Below, piece by piece: positions 55,900 to 64,000 of a stretch of 64,000 bases of DNA. The position numbers were made by a program, and so were the translations under genes. Under the pieces are notes generated by a model. It searched no databases, was not told where the DNA came from, and saw only the letters and a list, made by a program, of their open reading frames with translations. The first letter of the stretch is position 1. Each line of letters opens with the position of its first letter. This DNA is from Paracoccaceae bacterium (lineage in GTDB: Bacteria; Pseudomonadota; Alphaproteobacteria; Rhodobacterales; Rhodobacteraceae): assembly GCA_018222585.1 (NCBI GenBank), contig JAAFAB010000001.1:408198-472197 (forward strand), in the 5' to 3' direction.

Positions 55900-57197
55900 T
55901 CCTGGCTCTGCAGGGCGCGCTGGATCTCGCGGCGGACCAGCTTGCGGACGTTGCGGGTGATCCGCTCGCCAAGGGCGCCCTGAAGCTCCTGCCGGACGAT
56001 CTCGGCCACCATGTCGCGCAGGACCTGCTCGTCCAGGGCAAGACCCTCGGGATCGGCACTCTCCCCGGCTTCGGGCGCGAAGGGGTCATCCTCTTCCACC
56101 GCTCCACCGGCGAAGGGATCGCCCGTTTCCAGCGTCTCGTCTTCAGCCAGAGCCTCGTGCTCGGGCACTGTCTCGTCTTCGGGCAGCGCGGTCTCGGGCT
56201 GCAGGTCGGCAAAGGGGGCCAGGTCCTCCAGCGGTTCGATCTCCGGCTCCGGCGCAGGTTCGGGATCGGGCAGCGACGCCTCTTCGGCATCGACGACCAC
56301 CGAGGTGTCATCCTCCGCCTCCGCATCGCGGAAAATCCTGTCGAACCCGGCGCTTGCTTCGCCATCCTCGAGGATCTCCGCGTCCTCGATCTCGGCACGC
56401 AGGCCACGGCCATAGGCAGAGGTCATCGGCTCAGGATCGAACTCCAGGGTGCTGAGAACCGCCTCCAGGGCATCCAGGCGCGCGTCTTCTTCGGCCTCGG
56501 CATAGCTGGAGTGGCGCGCGGCCTCCAGCGCCTCGGCGGCGCCGTCCCCGAAGTCGGTGAAATCGGCCTCGTCGGGGGAGAAGGTCTCGGCGGCTTCCTC
56601 GTCCTCCTCCACAAGATCCGCAGCGGGTCCGAAATCCAGTGCCCGCAGCACGGCGTCGAAGTCATGTTCGGCCCGGGGGTCCTCTTCGGCCTCATCCTGC
56701 GCCGGCGTGGCTGTCCAGGCGGTCTGGTCGCGCTCCGCCGGGAAAGCGTGGAACACCTCGGCCTCTTCGGCGAACTCCTGCGCGCTGCTCTCGGGCACCT
56801 CCGCGAAGGGGGCATCCTCGTAGGCGTCGGGATCGGCGACATCCTCGGCAGATCCTTCCGCAGGTGCATCCGGCGCGAAATCCTCGGGGCTGTAGCGGAC
56901 CGGCGTGGCCTCTTCGGCCTCCGGCGCTTCCGCCTCCGGGGCGCCGTCGACCGTGGCAACCCGCAGATGCGGGGCGAGGATCAGCTTCTCGGCCTTGGGG
57001 GCAACGGGCTCTGCTGGATCCGTCTCGCTGGCCTGGGGGGCAGAGCGAAACAGGCCCTGGCTCCGTGCCGGCGCCCCGGAAGCGGCCCCATTGCCGGCCG
57101 GCTCGCCCCGGGTCTGGGCGCGGACTTCCTCTGAGACCAGGCGCCGAATCGACGCCAGGACATCCTCGATCTGGACGTTGCTTACAGGATCACTCAT
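55890..57197 (-). CDS. PopZ-like acidic protein (DUF2497-type termini)
   Basis: 435 aa with pI clearly acidic. The N-terminal helix [20 protein letters not shown] (residues 7-26) matches the DUF2497/PopZ N-terminal box; a 350-residue Glu/Asp/Ala/Pro-rich spacer follows; the C-terminal 45 residues ([20 protein letters not shown], then [16 protein letters not shown]) are a basic helical pair in the place of the PopZ oligomerisation region. PopZ forms a polar matrix that anchors centromere and signalling proteins in Caulobacter. Here the resemblance is in architecture; the C-terminus differs. It converges on cobQ. Confidence 0.8.
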
Positions 57198-57268
57198 ATG
57201 CTCGTACCGTTCTGCCCCGCCCCGAGCCTAGCCCGGAGCGGAGTTTTTGCCAATGGATAGGCAGGGTT

Positions 57269-58693
57269 TTACTCTTTGCCGATGGCGCGCAGAACGGAAT
57301 CCAGTTTGCGGCCCTGGGCAGAGATGCCGGCGGGGGCGTCCTTGACCATGTTGTAATAGGCCGCCGGATCGTAGATCTCGACCGCCAGGCCAAGGTTCTG
57401 CGCCGTCAGCAGGCCCATGGTGGCCAGCAGCGAGTAGCGGGCCAGCACTTCGTCGACCTGCGAAGACAGGTAGGAGACGCGCGCGTCGAGCAGGTCCTGC
57501 TCCTGGGTCAGCACGTCCAGCGTGGTGCGCGAGCCGAGGCTGGCCTCTTCGCGGACACCCTCGAAGGCAACTTCCGCCGCGCGCACCTGTTCGGCGCCCG
57601 AGGCCGAGGCGGCCCGGGCGATCTGCACCGCCGAGAAGGCGTTGCCGACCGAGAGCTGCACATCCGAGGTCACCACGTGGAGATTGGCAAGCTGCGCGTC
57701 GCGGCCCAGGACCGCCTGGCGACGGGCCGAGGCGACGGCACCACCGGAATAGATCGGACCGGACATCGACAGGCCCACCGAGCCGCCGCGCACATCCGCC
57801 GACGTGTCGAGATCACGGCGCAGCGAATAGCCGACCGAGAGATCCAGCGCGGGCTTGATCGCCGCATCGGCCTGGGCCACGCGCAGCTCGGCCAGGGTGA
57901 CCTGGCGGCGGGCAACATCCATGCTGGGATGGTTCTGCAGCGCGATGTTCACCGCTTCCGAGACCCGCCCGGGGACCGAGCCGAGACGGGCGGCAGGGGC
58001 CAGGTTGCCGGGCTTGTGGCCGATGGCGGCCTCGTATTCCAGCTGGGCCTGGATCAGCGCGCCTTCCGCCGAGGTCAGGCCGCTGCGGGCCGCAGCCTGG
58101 GCGGCTTCGGCCTGCGAGACATCGGTGCGGGTCACTTCGCCCACGTCGAAACGGTCCTGTGCGGCCTGCAGCTCCTGCCCCAGAAGGCGGACGTTGGCGC
58201 GGCGCAGCTGCACCGTTTCCAGCGCACGGCGCACTTCCATGTAGGCGCTGACGGCGCGCAGCAGCACCTGCTGCTCGATCGCCAGCAGCTGTTGGCGGGT
58301 GATCAGCACGCTTTCCTTGGCCACGTCGACCGAGAGCTTGCCGACCCCGAAGTCGAACAGGGTGTAGTTCAGCGACAGGCCGGCGCCAGCGGTGTTGGAG
58401 GTGACACCGGTGGTGTCGCTCCATTCGTGGGTGGCCGAGGTCGACCAGGCCAGCACCGGACGCAGCGAGGCCAGGGCCTGCGCCGCATCTTCGTCTGCCG
58501 CCTTCAGCACCAGGCGGTTCTGTTCCAGCAGGCCACTGTTGCGATAGGCATCGGCCAGGGCCTGTCCCATCGTCTCGGCGCCAGCGGCACCGGCAGAGGC
58601 CATGACCGCAGCGGCGCAGACGGCGCCGGTCAGGACGGTCTTCAACCTGGCGCCAACACTGCGGCGCGCGCGGGTTTTCCCGTGGTCGTTCAT
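57269..58693 (-). CDS. tolC: TolC-family outer-membrane efflux protein
   Basis: 474 aa with a signal peptide (VLTGAVCAAAVMASAGAAGA-E) preceded by a basic 18-residue n-region. Two OEP repeats are visible: first TMGQALADAYRNSGLLEQNR to LIQAQLEYEAAIG, second VSEAVNIALQNHPSMDVARR to SQVDEVLARYSLLATMG. RFDVGEVTRTDVSQAEAA and EASLGSRTTLDVLTQEQDLL are the paired hairpin signatures of TolC. It forms the trimeric exit duct for type I secretion and RND pumps. Located 73 bp downstream of the PCMT-like gene on the same strand. Confidence 0.96.
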   Translation of the reverse strand: MNDHGKTRARRSVGARLKTVLTGAVCAAAVMASAGAAGAETMGQALADAYRNSGLLEQNRLVLKAADEDAAQALASLRPVLAWSTSATHEWSDTTGVTSNTAGAGLSLNYTLFDFGVGKLSVDVAKESVLITRQQLLAIEQQVLLRAVSAYMEVRRALETVQLRRANVRLLGQELQAAQDRFDVGEVTRTDVSQAEAAQAAARSGLTSAEGALIQAQLEYEAAIGHKPGNLAPAARLGSVPGRVSEAVNIALQNHPSMDVARRQVTLAELRVAQADAAIKPALDLSVGYSLRRDLDTSADVRGGSVGLSMSGPIYSGGAVASARRQAVLGRDAQLANLHVVTSDVQLSVGNAFSAVQIARAASASGAEQVRAAEVAFEGVREEASLGSRTTLDVLTQEQDLLDARVSYLSSQVDEVLARYSLLATMGLLTAQNLGLAVEIYDPAAYYNMVKDAPAGISAQGRKLDSVLRAIGKE

Positions 58694-58766
58694 ACTGTCA
58701 TCCTCGTCTTGCCGGTCTCGCGCCGGCGCTTGTCATTCGATCGCCGTCGCCCGGCCCCGAGGGGCG

Positions 58767-59420
58767 TTACAGGGTGAAGGCGGCGTGCCGCTCGAAACCC
58801 GGAAGGACCGGGGCGCCGGCGTTGAAGGCGAAACGCCAGTTCACGTGTCCGTCGATCTTGTAGCCAATGCGCACGACACCAAGGTGACCCTCGGCAAACA
58901 GCGCGACGATGCGGCCACCATCCTTCAGCTGATCGGTGATCGCCTCGGGCATGTGCTCGACCGCGCCTTCCAGGATAATAACGTCGTAGGGGCCGTGTTC
59001 CGGCGCGCCCTCGGCCAGAGTCGCCTCGTGCAGGATGACGTTGTCCGCGCCGAGGTCGCTGAGCACCTGCTGGCTGTCCGAGGCCAGTTCAGCCTCTTCC
59101 TCGACCGCGACCACGGCGGCAGCCATGCGCGCCAGCACGGCGGAGGAGTAGCCCTGCGCCGCGCCCAGATCCAGCACCAGGTCCTCGGGCTGCACATCGA
59201 GCGCGTCGAGCATCTTGGCGAAGGTGCGCGGCTCCAGCAGGACGCGGGACCCGCCGAGGGAAATGTTCTCGCCCAGGTAGGCGGCTTCCTGACGCTCCTG
59301 CGGCACGAAAAGTTCGCGCGGAACAGAGAGCATCGCCTCGATGATCGGGAACTTCGTGACATCGGAGGGGCGAACCTGCGCATCGACCATCATCGTGCGG
59401 CGGGCGGCGTAGTCGGTCAT
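58767..59420 (-). CDS. Protein-L-isoaspartate O-methyltransferase family protein
   Basis: This 217-aa SAM methyltransferase of the PCMT family has [60 protein letters not shown], motif [21 protein letters not shown] and [17 protein letters not shown]. The usual motif I is D-x-G-x-G-S-G-Y; here AAQGYSS. It is the roseobacter-type PCMT-like protein encoded next to tolC, whose substrate may not be isoaspartate. It is followed by tolC on the same strand. Confidence 0.92.
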   Translation of the reverse strand: MTDYAARRTMMVDAQVRPSDVTKFPIIEAMLSVPRELFVPQERQEAAYLGENISLGGSRVLLEPRTFAKMLDALDVQPEDLVLDLGAAQGYSSAVLARMAAAVVAVEEEAELASDSQQVLSDLGADNVILHEATLAEGAPEHGPYDVIILEGAVEHMPEAITDQLKDGGRIVALFAEGHLGVVRIGYKIDGHVNWRFAFNAGAPVLPGFERHAAFTL

Positions 59421-59642
59421 AACTAAACTCGTTCGTTCAGAATCCTCTTGGCAAGTGTTGTGCCACAGAGATCTTCGGGCGGCAACGGCGCGATAGACCG
59501 CATTCGCCGATTGCGTCCCCCACGCCGCATTTGCAGGCTGAATATCCCTCGGGGTTCAACGGATATTAACCTGCATGGCCCCACCCTGCCCGCCGAAAGT
59601 CACCGCTGCAGCGCCACAGGCGCCATGCAGGAAGGAGGGGCG

Positions 59643-60635
59643 ATGCAGGAAATCGACGGACTCACCGCTTTCGGGCAGACCCTGCGCAACGGCGCGCGGC
59701 GATTCCCCGACCGCAAGGACCGCCGCCATGCGGGGCAGATGCTGCTGCCCGAGGTGCACCCGGGCTTCACCCTGACCCCGGGCGACACCGTCTTCACCAT
59801 CGGCTCGTGCTTCGCCCGCAATGTCGAGGATGCGCTGGTGGCGCGCGGGCTGAACGTGCCGACCGCCGGTTTCGCCGCACCCGTGGCCGAGGCGCCGGGG
59901 CGGCCGAACCGCATCCTGAACCAGTACAACCCCGGCACCATGCTGCAATGCCTGCGCGACATCGACGGGGGAGAGACCGGCGCCGGTCTCTATCCCCATG
60001 GCGGGCAGGTGATCGACTGCCTGCTGGCCACCGGCTCGCGCCCCGTCGCGCAGGACCGTGCGTTGGAACGGCGTGCCCAGATCCGCCGCCTCTATGCCGA
60101 GGGCCTCGTCGCGGCGTCGACCGTGGTGGTCACTCTCGGCCTGATCGAAAGCTGGTATGACCGGATCGCGGGCCTCTACCTGAACGAGGCCCCGACGCGA
60201 AAGATCCTCAACGCCGAGCCGGAGCGGTTCAGCTTCCGCCAGATCGAGATCGACGAATGTCGCGAGATGGTGCTGGAGCTGCTCGACCGGCTGGTGGACG
60301 ACAGCACCCGTCGGGTGCTGCTGACGGTATCGCCGGTGCCGCTTCAGGTGACCTTCGCGGGTGGCGACGCAACTCTGCGCAACGCCTATTCCAAGGCCAC
60401 CCTGCGGGTCGTCGCCGAGGAGGCGGCGCGCCATTTCCCCGAAGTCGACTACTTCCCCAGCTACGAGATGGTCGGCTCCCTCGGGCTCTCGGCCTTCGGC
60501 GAGGACAACGTGCATGTGCGTCCTGCCGTGGTCGACCGCGTCATCGGTCACATGACCGGCCTATACCTGCGTGACGACCTGCCGGGGCCGCCGATCACCG
60601 GCCCTGCGGAGGAGCTGCGCGCCCGGGCCTTCTGA
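59643..60635 (+). CDS. GSCFA domain protein
   Basis: This 330-aa protein has the name-giving motif TVFTIGSCFARNVEDAL (residues 49-65) of the GSCFA family, an SGNH-hydrolase-like group often annotated in capsule or glycan contexts. Other blocks are NRILNQYNPGTMLQCLRDI, VVVTLGLIESWYDRIAGLYL, RVLLTVSPVPLQVTFAG and FPEVDYFPSYEMVGSLG, with the C-terminal catalytic-type His in FGEDNVHVRPAVVDRVI. A strong GGAGG lies before ATG 59643. Monocistronic, divergent from the PCMT-like gene by about 220 bp. Confidence 0.93.
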   Translation: MQEIDGLTAFGQTLRNGARRFPDRKDRRHAGQMLLPEVHPGFTLTPGDTVFTIGSCFARNVEDALVARGLNVPTAGFAAPVAEAPGRPNRILNQYNPGTMLQCLRDIDGGETGAGLYPHGGQVIDCLLATGSRPVAQDRALERRAQIRRLYAEGLVAASTVVVTLGLIESWYDRIAGLYLNEAPTRKILNAEPERFSFRQIEIDECREMVLELLDRLVDDSTRRVLLTVSPVPLQVTFAGGDATLRNAYSKATLRVVAEEAARHFPEVDYFPSYEMVGSLGLSAFGEDNVHVRPAVVDRVIGHMTGLYLRDDLPGPPITGPAEELRARAF

Positions 60636-60781
60636 CGGCGGACCGGGCGGCCCGGCCGACCGGGACATCGCAAGTGCGCAACGACGGCGTGGAATGATCC
60701 GGCCGGCAGCCCCCACACGGCAGCGAGAGGGGCGGCGGCAGACGGGGGCCTCTCCTGCCCCTCTGGCCTTCACCGCCCGTT

Positions 60782-63700
60782 CTAGCCGCCAAGCGCCCGT
60801 TGCAGCGCCGCGCCCAGCTCCGCCGGGGCGCAGGGTTTCTGTAGCGTCGGCGCCACGACCTTGCCCATGTCCTTGTCCAGCAACCCGGAATATCCAGTCA
60901 TGTAGATCACCGGGATCTCGGGCAGCCGTTCGCGCAGCGCCGCGGCCAGTTCGAAGCCACCGATCCCGCCCGGCATGACGACATCGGTCAGCAGCAGGTC
61001 CAGCGGCAGCCCGGCGTCGATCATCTTCAGGGCCTCGCGACCCGAGGTGGCGGTTTCGACGTGGTAGTTTAGACCGCGCACCACCTCCGACACCAGGTCG
61101 AGCAGGCTTTCCTCATCCTCGACGATCAGGATGCGCTGGCCATTGCCCACGGGCACCACCTCGCGCACCAGCGGAGTCTCGCGGGCGTTGTCCTCCGTGC
61201 CCCGCGGCAGGACCATCCGTACCGTCGTGCCCAGCCCCGGCTCGGAGTAGATCCGCATCTCGCCCTGGGCCTGTTCGACGAAGCCGTAGACCATCGACAG
61301 GCCCAGCCCGGTACCCGCGTTCTGATCCTTGGTGGTAAAGAAGGGATCCGTGGCCCGGCGCTTGACCTCGTCCGTCATGCCGGGGCCGTTGTCGGTCACC
61401 GAGAACTCCACGTAGCGCTGGCGCACCGCCCCGTCACCGTCCCGATGGTAGAGCGAGGAATGCTGATCGATCTCGGACAGGCCCCGCACCGAAACCGAAA
61501 TCCGGCTGCCGATGCCCGAGGCGGCGATGGCGTCACGGCTGTTCAGCACCAGGTTCAGCAGGGCGTTTTCCAGCTGGCCGACATCGCAGAAGACAAACGG
61601 GTCCTCGGGGTCGGGCAGGAAGACCAGGTCGATGGACTTCTCGATGGCCGGCGCGGTCAGGTCCTCGAAATCGTGCAGGACCTGGCTGGTCGGCACCGAA
61701 CTTTCAAGCCCCGGCTGGCGCTTGGCGAAGGCCAGAAGGCGCTGCGTCAGCTCGGCGCCACGCCGCACCGATGTCTGCACCGTGTCGAGGAACGGCAGAG
61801 CGGTCTTCGAGGTCTCCGGCTTGACCAGCTGCACGGCGTATTCGATCGTCGCCAGGATGTTGTTGAAATCATGGGCCACCCCGCCGGTCAGCTGACCAAG
61901 GGCGTCCAGCCGGGACGAGCGTTCGATCTGCTGGCGGTTCTTCTCCTGCTCGGTCACGTCGTCGAGGATCACCACCGTGGAGACATCGGTGGCCTTCTGC
62001 GCCGAGACGATGGCCGAGGACACCCGCACGTAGCGCGGCGACATCGCCCCTTCGCGGCGCAACAGGGCCGTTTCGCCGCGCAGCACCTCGCCGACCAGGG
62101 CCCGCTGGACCGGGTTGCGCTCTGACGGCAGGGCGACGAGGGTCTGCGGATCGACGAAGGCCACCGCCTCGGGCCAGGGGAAGGGGGCCTCGCGTTCGAG
62201 CTCTCCCAGCATGGTCCGGCCACCGGGGTTGGCGAACTGGATATTGCCATCCGCCGTCATCCCGAGGATCCCGCTGCGCGTGGCATCCAGGATCGCCCCC
62301 AGGCGGTTGTTCACCGTGCGCGCCTGGGCCGAAAGCACCTCGGCCCTGCGCCGGGCACGGATGTTCTGCACCAGGAAAGCGCCACCGATCAGCACCACCA
62401 GCAATGCTGCGCCGTAACGCGCCAGGCGCAGCCGCTCCGCGGTCCAGAAGGCCGGCGCTTCCAGCCAGCGGCGGCGCAGCTCCTGGTAGTCCTCCGAACT
62501 CAGATATCCGGGGATCACGCCGTTGAGCTGTTCGCGCACCTGCCCCAGGCCGCGCCGCAGGGCGATGGCCCGTTCGGTGATGAAGAAGGGCGGCGTGACC
62601 TCCTCGATCCGGTCCGCGATGCCGCGGCTTTCGGCCATGCGCCGCACCGTCATGGTGGGGTAGAGGATGGCGTCCACCTCGCCCTCCAGCAACCCGGAGA
62701 GCAACGCCTCGGGCTGTTCGAAGGTCTGCAGGTCGAGGCCACCATGCTGCATCGCGATATCGCGGGCCACGTTCTGCCGCGCTACGCCGATCCGATAACC
62801 TGAAAGGTCATCCAGTCCACCGATCCCTTCGGCCTGTCCCGCCAGGGTGAAGATCGAATAGGGCGACTGCTGGATCGCGGTCGAGAAATCCATCCGCTCG
62901 CGGCGGGCGTCATCGACGGAGATCGGCGGCAGGATGTCATAGGCCCCGCTGCGCGGGCCACGGCCCCATTCCTCGGTGCTGATGACGGTGAGGCGCAGCT
63001 CCAGCCCTGCCCTCTCGGCCAGGTCGCGCAGCGTCTCGACGCCGAAGCCGGTGATCGACCCGTCCGGGCGCACGACCTGGTAGGGCGGGAAGTGGGTGAT
63101 GCCGACCGTCAGCACCTCGGGCACCGGGTCGGGCCGGGTCATGTTCCATTTCAGGCGCAGGCGGTCCATCTCGCCAGAAGCTTCCAGCGCGGCGATGGCG
63201 GCATTGATCCGCGGCATCAGCTCGGCCCGGCTCTCGTGCAGGACGACATGATGGGACACCACCTGCAGCGGCGCCCCGACCAGGCGCACCAGATGATCCA
63301 GCCGCGCCGCCTGAAGCGTGTCCAGCCCCGCCTTCTGAAGCGCCACCGCGGCGTCCACCTCACCGATCAGCAGCGCCCCGAACAGCGCCCTCGGGCCGGG
63401 GTAGGCGATGACCTCGTTGCCCCCGCCGAACGAGGCCGCGTCGGCCCCCGCCGCCTGGGCGATGGTGCCGATGCGCAGCCCCTCCAGGGTCTCGGGCGGG
63501 GCCTCCGCGGCGGTTGCAACGGGCATGAAGAGGTAGGTTCCCTGGCGCGCGACCGGATCCGAGTAGACCACCTGTTCGCCAAGCGCGGGAAGCTGCACGA
63601 CACCAGCCAGCATGTCGGCCTCGCCGGTGGCGAGGGCACGGAAGTCGCCGTCGATGCCGTCCTTCTGCTCAAAGCGGATGGCCAGGCCAGCCTCCCCGGC

Positions 63701-63895
63701 GACTGCGCGGGCCAGGTCGGCCAAATAGCCGGTCAATTCCCCTTCCGAATCAATCTCGTAGAGCCCCGCGCTCGGGGACCACGGCACGACCAGCCCGGTC
63801 CCCGCTTCCTGAGCGCGGGCAGCCGGGACAGGCAGAATCGCCAGTGCCGCAAGAGCCAGTAGAACAAGTCGAAGGCGAGAAGTAAGCCCGGTCAT
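60782..63895 (-). CDS. Hybrid sensor histidine kinase with two periplasmic solute-binding domains
   Basis: A 1037-aa sensor: signal/first helix (LVLLALAALAILPVPAARA-Q), two SBP_bac_3-type binding domains in tandem (about 32-252 and 262-482, the second beginning VLTVGITHFPPYQVV), one membrane helix (494-511), a PAS-like domain (525-650), HisKA with His675 in GGVAHDFNNILATIEYA, HATPase with DNGPGMTDEVKRRA and GTGLGLSMVYGFVEQA, and a C-terminal receiver with Asp971 in LLLTDVVMPGG and Lys1020. This is the BvgS/EvgS-like input layout. The ligand is unknown; no transporter for it is adjacent. A start 26 codons upstream (63973) is possible; 63895 places the signal peptide correctly. Confidence 0.93.
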   Translation of the reverse strand: MTGLTSRLRLVLLALAALAILPVPAARAQEAGTGLVVPWSPSAGLYEIDSEGELTGYLADLARAVAGEAGLAIRFEQKDGIDGDFRALATGEADMLAGVVQLPALGEQVVYSDPVARQGTYLFMPVATAAEAPPETLEGLRIGTIAQAAGADAASFGGGNEVIAYPGPRALFGALLIGEVDAAVALQKAGLDTLQAARLDHLVRLVGAPLQVVSHHVVLHESRAELMPRINAAIAALEASGEMDRLRLKWNMTRPDPVPEVLTVGITHFPPYQVVRPDGSITGFGVETLRDLAERAGLELRLTVISTEEWGRGPRSGAYDILPPISVDDARRERMDFSTAIQQSPYSIFTLAGQAEGIGGLDDLSGYRIGVARQNVARDIAMQHGGLDLQTFEQPEALLSGLLEGEVDAILYPTMTVRRMAESRGIADRIEEVTPPFFITERAIALRRGLGQVREQLNGVIPGYLSSEDYQELRRRWLEAPAFWTAERLRLARYGAALLVVLIGGAFLVQNIRARRRAEVLSAQARTVNNRLGAILDATRSGILGMTADGNIQFANPGGRTMLGELEREAPFPWPEAVAFVDPQTLVALPSERNPVQRALVGEVLRGETALLRREGAMSPRYVRVSSAIVSAQKATDVSTVVILDDVTEQEKNRQQIERSSRLDALGQLTGGVAHDFNNILATIEYAVQLVKPETSKTALPFLDTVQTSVRRGAELTQRLLAFAKRQPGLESSVPTSQVLHDFEDLTAPAIEKSIDLVFLPDPEDPFVFCDVGQLENALLNLVLNSRDAIAASGIGSRISVSVRGLSEIDQHSSLYHRDGDGAVRQRYVEFSVTDNGPGMTDEVKRRATDPFFTTKDQNAGTGLGLSMVYGFVEQAQGEMRIYSEPGLGTTVRMVLPRGTEDNARETPLVREVVPVGNGQRILIVEDEESLLDLVSEVVRGLNYHVETATSGREALKMIDAGLPLDLLLTDVVMPGGIGGFELAAALRERLPEIPVIYMTGYSGLLDKDMGKVVAPTLQKPCAPAELGAALQRALGG

Positions 63896-64000
63896 GCAGC
63901 CATCCGTTGCGAAGTCATTCCCACTGTTTAGGGCAAACCCTCGCGGCTGCCTACACTCTCCTGCGGGCGACATCGCCTCAGTCGCGCTCAGGCCTGTTCC

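Overview
The window looks like a chromosomal segment of a high-GC alphaproteobacterium of the Rhodobacteraceae (Roseobacter/Rhodobacter group). The signs are uniformly high GC with few AT-rich islands, and family-typical genes and neighbourhoods. These include a GapR-type DUF2312 protein, accB-accC-aat-DUF2155-mlaD-NDUFA12 in order, clpP-clpX, an ScfR-family regulator, DUF6280, a PopZ-like acidic protein, and a PCMT-like gene next to tolC. I see no insertion sequence, phage, plasmid origin or CRISPR array. This is a judgement from gene content; no database search was run.

Layout. 1-5 kb: tRNA-Thr(UGU), an iron(III)-type ABC permease, an unrecognised 291-aa protein, GapR, two very small proteins and a TIGR01244/Blh-type protein. 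5-10.7 kb (minus strand): a FliM/FliN-domain protein with a Pro-Asp-Leu repeat tail, a sensor kinase fused to a sodium/solute-symporter-like membrane domain with a 2-TM partner, and a stand-alone receiver protein. 11.4-21.4 kb: a LysE exporter, then an ScfR-type (short-chain fatty acyl-CoA) regulator divergent from a complete LivKHMGF-type ABC importer that is followed directly by acetyl-CoA synthetase. The last block reads as one uptake-and-activation module for a short organic acid or amide; it is the most interesting metabolic unit here.

21.5-30 kb is core housekeeping: a PRC-barrel protein, biotin carboxyl carrier and biotin carboxylase, leucyl/phenylalanyl-tRNA transferase, DUF2155, MlaD, a complex I accessory subunit, RidA, ClpX and ClpP, and a 2H-phosphoesterase-like protein. 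30-37 kb: TesB thioesterase, an MFS exporter and a four-gene envelope glycosylation operon (dolichol-phosphate-mannose-synthase-like GT2, PMT-like membrane transferase, SAM methyltransferase, flippase-like membrane protein). 37-39.6 kb: a chimeric MFS/SDR pseudogene, a DUF308-like membrane protein, and the divergent ohr/ohrR peroxide defence pair with a perfect inverted operator.

40-52.8 kb: EamA exporter and thiamine diphosphokinase (convergent, overlapping), a 796-aa acidic protein of unknown function, a crotonase-fold protein, two PLP aminotransferases, a tyrosine-phosphatase-like enzyme translationally coupled to an MsbA-like ABC exporter, a small GT2 protein and YgfZ. 53-64 kb: EF-P, DUF6280, CobQ, a PopZ-like protein, TolC, a PCMT-like methyltransferase, a GSCFA protein and a hybrid histidine kinase with two periplasmic solute-binding domains.

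Several well-formed terminators and hairpins separate these units. The genes without clear function (FliM/N-PDL protein, 796-aa acidic protein, 435-aa PopZ-like protein, 291-aa protein, the small ORFs) and the ScfR/ABC/acs module are the best places for a second look.
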